Source: Chara braunii
Lineage: Eukaryota; Streptophyta; Charophyceae; Charales; Characeae
Reading direction: 5' to 3'
NCBI GenBank assembly: GCA_003427395.1
Contig: BFEA01000065.1
Coordinates: forward strand, 1,929,520 to 1,963,516
DNA length: 33,997 nucleotides
Each line of letters opens with the position of its first letter. Within the stretch, counting starts at the first letter, position 1. The notes under the pieces were generated by a model. The model was not told the DNA's origin and ran no database searches. It saw only the letters and a program-made list of their open reading frames with translations. A program made the translations under genes and the position numbers. Below are positions 31,317 through 33,997 of the stretch, piece after piece.

Positions 31317-32171
31317 GGCTTTACTTCAAGGCGCGCCCAGTGGCTTTCGTTTCTTCAGATGAGTCATGACCTTCTCCGACAGAAAGTGGATGAGATGAGG
31401 CTGGTGGCTGATGGGGGGAACGCATTGCCATATCTCACACAACAGAGCATGATGCAGAGCCTTGTGCACATTATTACGAAGCTGGGGGAGGGGCCAACTT
31501 CTTATTTCGCAAAGTTTATTGACCAGCAGCAGGTGGCGACTTTGATGGGACACTGCTACATAGTCTTTGAGGAGGGGCAAGCATTCTGTGCCGTGTCCAT
31601 GGAGCACTGATATGCTCAGTTAGATCTGGAGGAGGAGGACGATTCGCCATCATTACCCGCAACACTTACGCAAGTGGCAGAATGTCTATGCATCGACATC
31701 AATAGAAACAATGACAACAACAACAACAACAACAACAACATCAGCAATAACAACAACAACGACAATCTCGTTGATGTTGTTGTCGGTCCCTTTCATGGCA
31801 ATTCTAACGACAACGACAATATCATTGCTGCTGTTGCCGGTCCCTTTGATGACGATTTTGGCAAGATTGGGGGCATCATCATTCATGACAACACCACCAA
31901 CAACAACAACAACGGCAGCGTTGTTGTCGGTGTGATCTCAGGATCGTGTGTTGATGAAAGAGGTAGCAACAACAACAACAATAACGATGACAATAACAAC
32001 AGCAACAACGTCAACAACAACAACAACACTATCGCAGAGCCCGCCAGTTTTTGTAACAATGATTTTGACACTGGCGAGATCGACAGTACCATCGGCTACA
32101 ACAACAACAACAATACTGATGACGACCACGACAATAATAACAACAATTACAACAATTACAGCAACGACTGA
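31317..32171 (+). pseudogene. Unrecognised frame with Asn-rich half, split by one TGA
   Basis: The frame is open from 31317 to 32171 except for one TGA at 31608-31610; the first ATG is at 31359. The first part (83 codons from the ATG) is non-repetitive and protein-like, with DLLRQKVDEMRLV, QSLVHIITKLGEGPTSYFA and QQQVATLMGHCYIVFEE. After the TGA comes YAQLDLEEEDDSPSLPATL and then about 160 residues dominated by Asn runs, encoded by (AAC)n, with two related modules (VVVGPFHG and AVAGPFDDDF) and acidic patches. The frame crossing the stop without a shift suggests either a recent nonsense mutation (Trp TGG to TGA or Arg CGA to TGA), a splice in the true gene, or readthrough. Upstream, the same frame is open from 31215 to the TGA at 31314. 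No family is recognised. Confidence 0.4.
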
Positions 32172-33077
32172 ATCATCGACTAGACGACAGGCGAAATCGA
32201 CATCAACAACAACGAGGTGAGTGCGTCGGGGGACGGACGACGACTCTTTTCTCCTCTTGCCCCCTTCTCTTCTCTGTTCTGGCCACCATTTATTGAATGG
32301 GGGGTGTGGAAAGACGCACTGTGGTGGCGAGAAGGAGTGGGGTAGGGATAGGACTTCCAGTTGGTTTTCGTCGACAGATAATATTGTCATATTTGCATCT
32401 GTCTTGTTTCGATCGACGTTTGTCCATTACGAATTTTGATGGGCTCACCAATCACAATAATCACAAGTATCTGCCATGTGGCAGTCCGGGGGGGGGGGGG
32501 GGGGGGAAAGGTGTTGTTGCATATGTCACTAAGGTTTGTTGGTTGCTCCTAGGGCGTGTCGTTTGGTCCCGGCCACGTGGTGAGGGCGAAAGAGTAGGTG
32601 TCAAATATGACTTTTTGTTGCTCTTTCACCCTCCTATAATTTTGTTTTCTCTCTTTGAATTGGTGCTCTCCCCACTTGAGTGGGTTTTGTTAATTACTGT
32701 TATAGGGAAGACACATGCGCTGACAACACTGGGTAGAAAATTGCAGAAGTTGAAACCAAATCTTGTCCGGCTCTTTCCCCTTCTTACTGTATCAGTATAG
32801 TAGTTGAATAGGGCAGGGTAAGGGTCATAGGGTTTGATGGGCAGTCAATCCTCTCGCTCGATGTCAGTCAATGCTGCCCATCACGGCGTGCCTATGCATG
32901 TACAACTGTTTAAACATTCGATTATAGATGATCTGGGACGCTGGACCCGCTTTCTAGCAGGTGTTGCTCCGCACCAACAGATGGAGCCCTCTCGAGACTG
33001 CTAGTGGTGTCTGCTCTTATCAACACCCCAAGCATCATCTTGGGTTGTTTTCTTGTAAAAAAAATAAAAAATAAAAA
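32172..33077. other. Non-coding stretch with a 19-nt G run
   Basis: An uninterrupted G run occupies 32488-32506 and is preceded by the hairpin ctgcca-tg-tggcag (32471-32484). A 167-codon open frame (32297-32800) crosses the G run and has no recognisable family, so I do not support it as a gene. Confidence 0.4.
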
Positions 33078-33169
33078 ATTGTTTCATTTATTGTTATGAG
33101 TGTAAGAGAGAGACAAAGAGTGACAAAGAAAAAAAGAGAGATAGAGAGATGGGGAAGGGGGGGGGGCTA

Positions 33170-33243
<74 letters not shown>

Positions 33244-33360
33244 AAAATAAAATAAAATAAAATTGTTTTGTTTATTGATATAAGTAAGAGAGAGAGAGGG
33301 ACAGAGAGTGAGAGAGAGAGAGAAAGATGAATAGAGAGAGAAAGGTGGGGGGGAGGCTAC

Positions 33361-33392
<32 letters not shown>

Positions 33393-33722
33393 TTTGTTCC
33401 ATTTGTTGATATGAGTGAGAGAGTGAGAGGAAGAGAGACAGAGAGTGAGAGAGCGAAAGAAAGAGGGATAGAGAGAGAGGGAGGGGGGGGGCTACCACAC
33501 ACACACACACACATACACAGAGTTTTGTTCCATTTGTTGATATGAGTGAGAGAGGGAGAGGGAGAGAGACAGAGAGTGAGAGAGAGAAAGAAAGAGGGAT
33601 AGAGAGAGAGAGGGAAGGGGGGGGCTACCACACACACACACACATACACAGAGAAAGAGAGAGAGAGAGAGGGAGAGAGAGACCACAATACACACATACA
33701 AATACACAGTGAGAGAGGCGGG

Positions 33723-33767
<45 letters not shown>
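33078..33767. repeat. Composite GA/CA satellite with four unit starts
   Basis: Each unit begins with a near-identical word (attgtttcatttattgttat / gttttgttccatttgttgat) at 33078, 33262, 33391 and 33522, then has a (GA)n tract, a G run, ggctacca, and in three units a (CA)n tract ending in cagag. Unit lengths are about 184, 129 and 131 bp. Minus-strand open frames here are Ser/Leu and Cys/Val repeats of no coding value. Confidence 0.9.
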
Positions 33768-33768
<1 letters not shown>

Positions 33769-33997
33769 CTGAATGACAAAATTGAAATATTGGTCAAATT
33801 GAGGCTGCGACCTATTTCAAGGTTGGAATGTTTTTTTTAATTTATTTAGCGTTTTTCCTGGAAAGATCACAACAAAATCTACAAGTACTCCAATTTTCAG
33901 GTTTGCAATACTTTTTCAGTTTGCCCACATATGGCTGAGTGACAAAAATGGAAAATGTGCCGAACCGGCGCTACAATTATTTCACGGTCTAAATGAT
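33768..33997. other. Right edge of the window, non-coding
   Basis: AT-rich flank of the satellite. Nothing is recognised. Confidence 0.4.

Noticed and set aside
31686-32390. Val/Leu- and Thr-rich frames in both strands
   Set aside because: They are other-frame readings of (AAC)n DNA.
32297-32800. Open frame of 167 codons
   Set aside because: It spans a 19-nt G run and shows no known family.
33094-33797. Ser/Leu- and Cys/Val-repeat frames on the minus strand
   Set aside because: They are translations of GA and CA microsatellites.

Overview
The window is eukaryotic nuclear DNA from a large, repeat-rich genome. The signs are long stretches without genes, decayed Ty3/gypsy-type LTR retrotransposons including a chromodomain chromovirus, miniature inverted-repeat transposons, poly(A), TA, GA, CA and AAC microsatellites, and a single N at 3216. 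A plant-lineage (streptophyte) host is likely. A charophyte alga such as Chara would fit, but that is a guess from general character, not a match I can demonstrate. There is no prokaryotic operon, CRISPR array or rRNA, and no tRNA I can support.

Layout. 1-4584: non-coding, with GC-rich palindromes, a 31-bp tandem duplication, a 58-nt A run and diverged tandem repeats of about 200 bp. 4585-6112: remains of one LTR element, with an LTR of about 855 bp (TGTG...GACA), a primer-binding site resembling the tRNA-Asp type, and a broken gag. 6113-10330: mostly unassigned, with a 12-bp minisatellite (8906-9065) followed by the best intact reading frame in the window, an unrecognised 217-residue protein with a basic tail (9450-10103). 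10330-16504: element A, a chromovirus whose order PR-RT-RNase H-integrase-chromodomain can be read through 3 frameshifts and 11 nonsense codons. 16505-18042: an LTR-like block related to the one at 4585-5439. 18041-22396: element B, a related but more degraded element (gag-PR-RT-RH-IN). 22397-28210: AT-rich sequence with several tandem-repeat blocks. 28211-29570: a nested pair of inverted-repeat transposons, the inner one hAT-like and seated in a (TA)n tract. 31317-32171: a reading frame of unknown family with an Asn-rich half, interrupted by one TGA. 33078-33767: a composite GA/CA satellite.

Almost nothing here looks like a working gene network. The retroelement enzymes once formed normal Gag-Pol polyproteins but are dead. 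Most of their in-frame stops can be explained by C-to-T or G-to-A transitions, as expected from deamination of methylated cytosines in silenced DNA. The two loci that deserve protein-level attention are 9450-10103 and 31317-32171. No complete, clearly new biological system can be demonstrated from the sequence alone.
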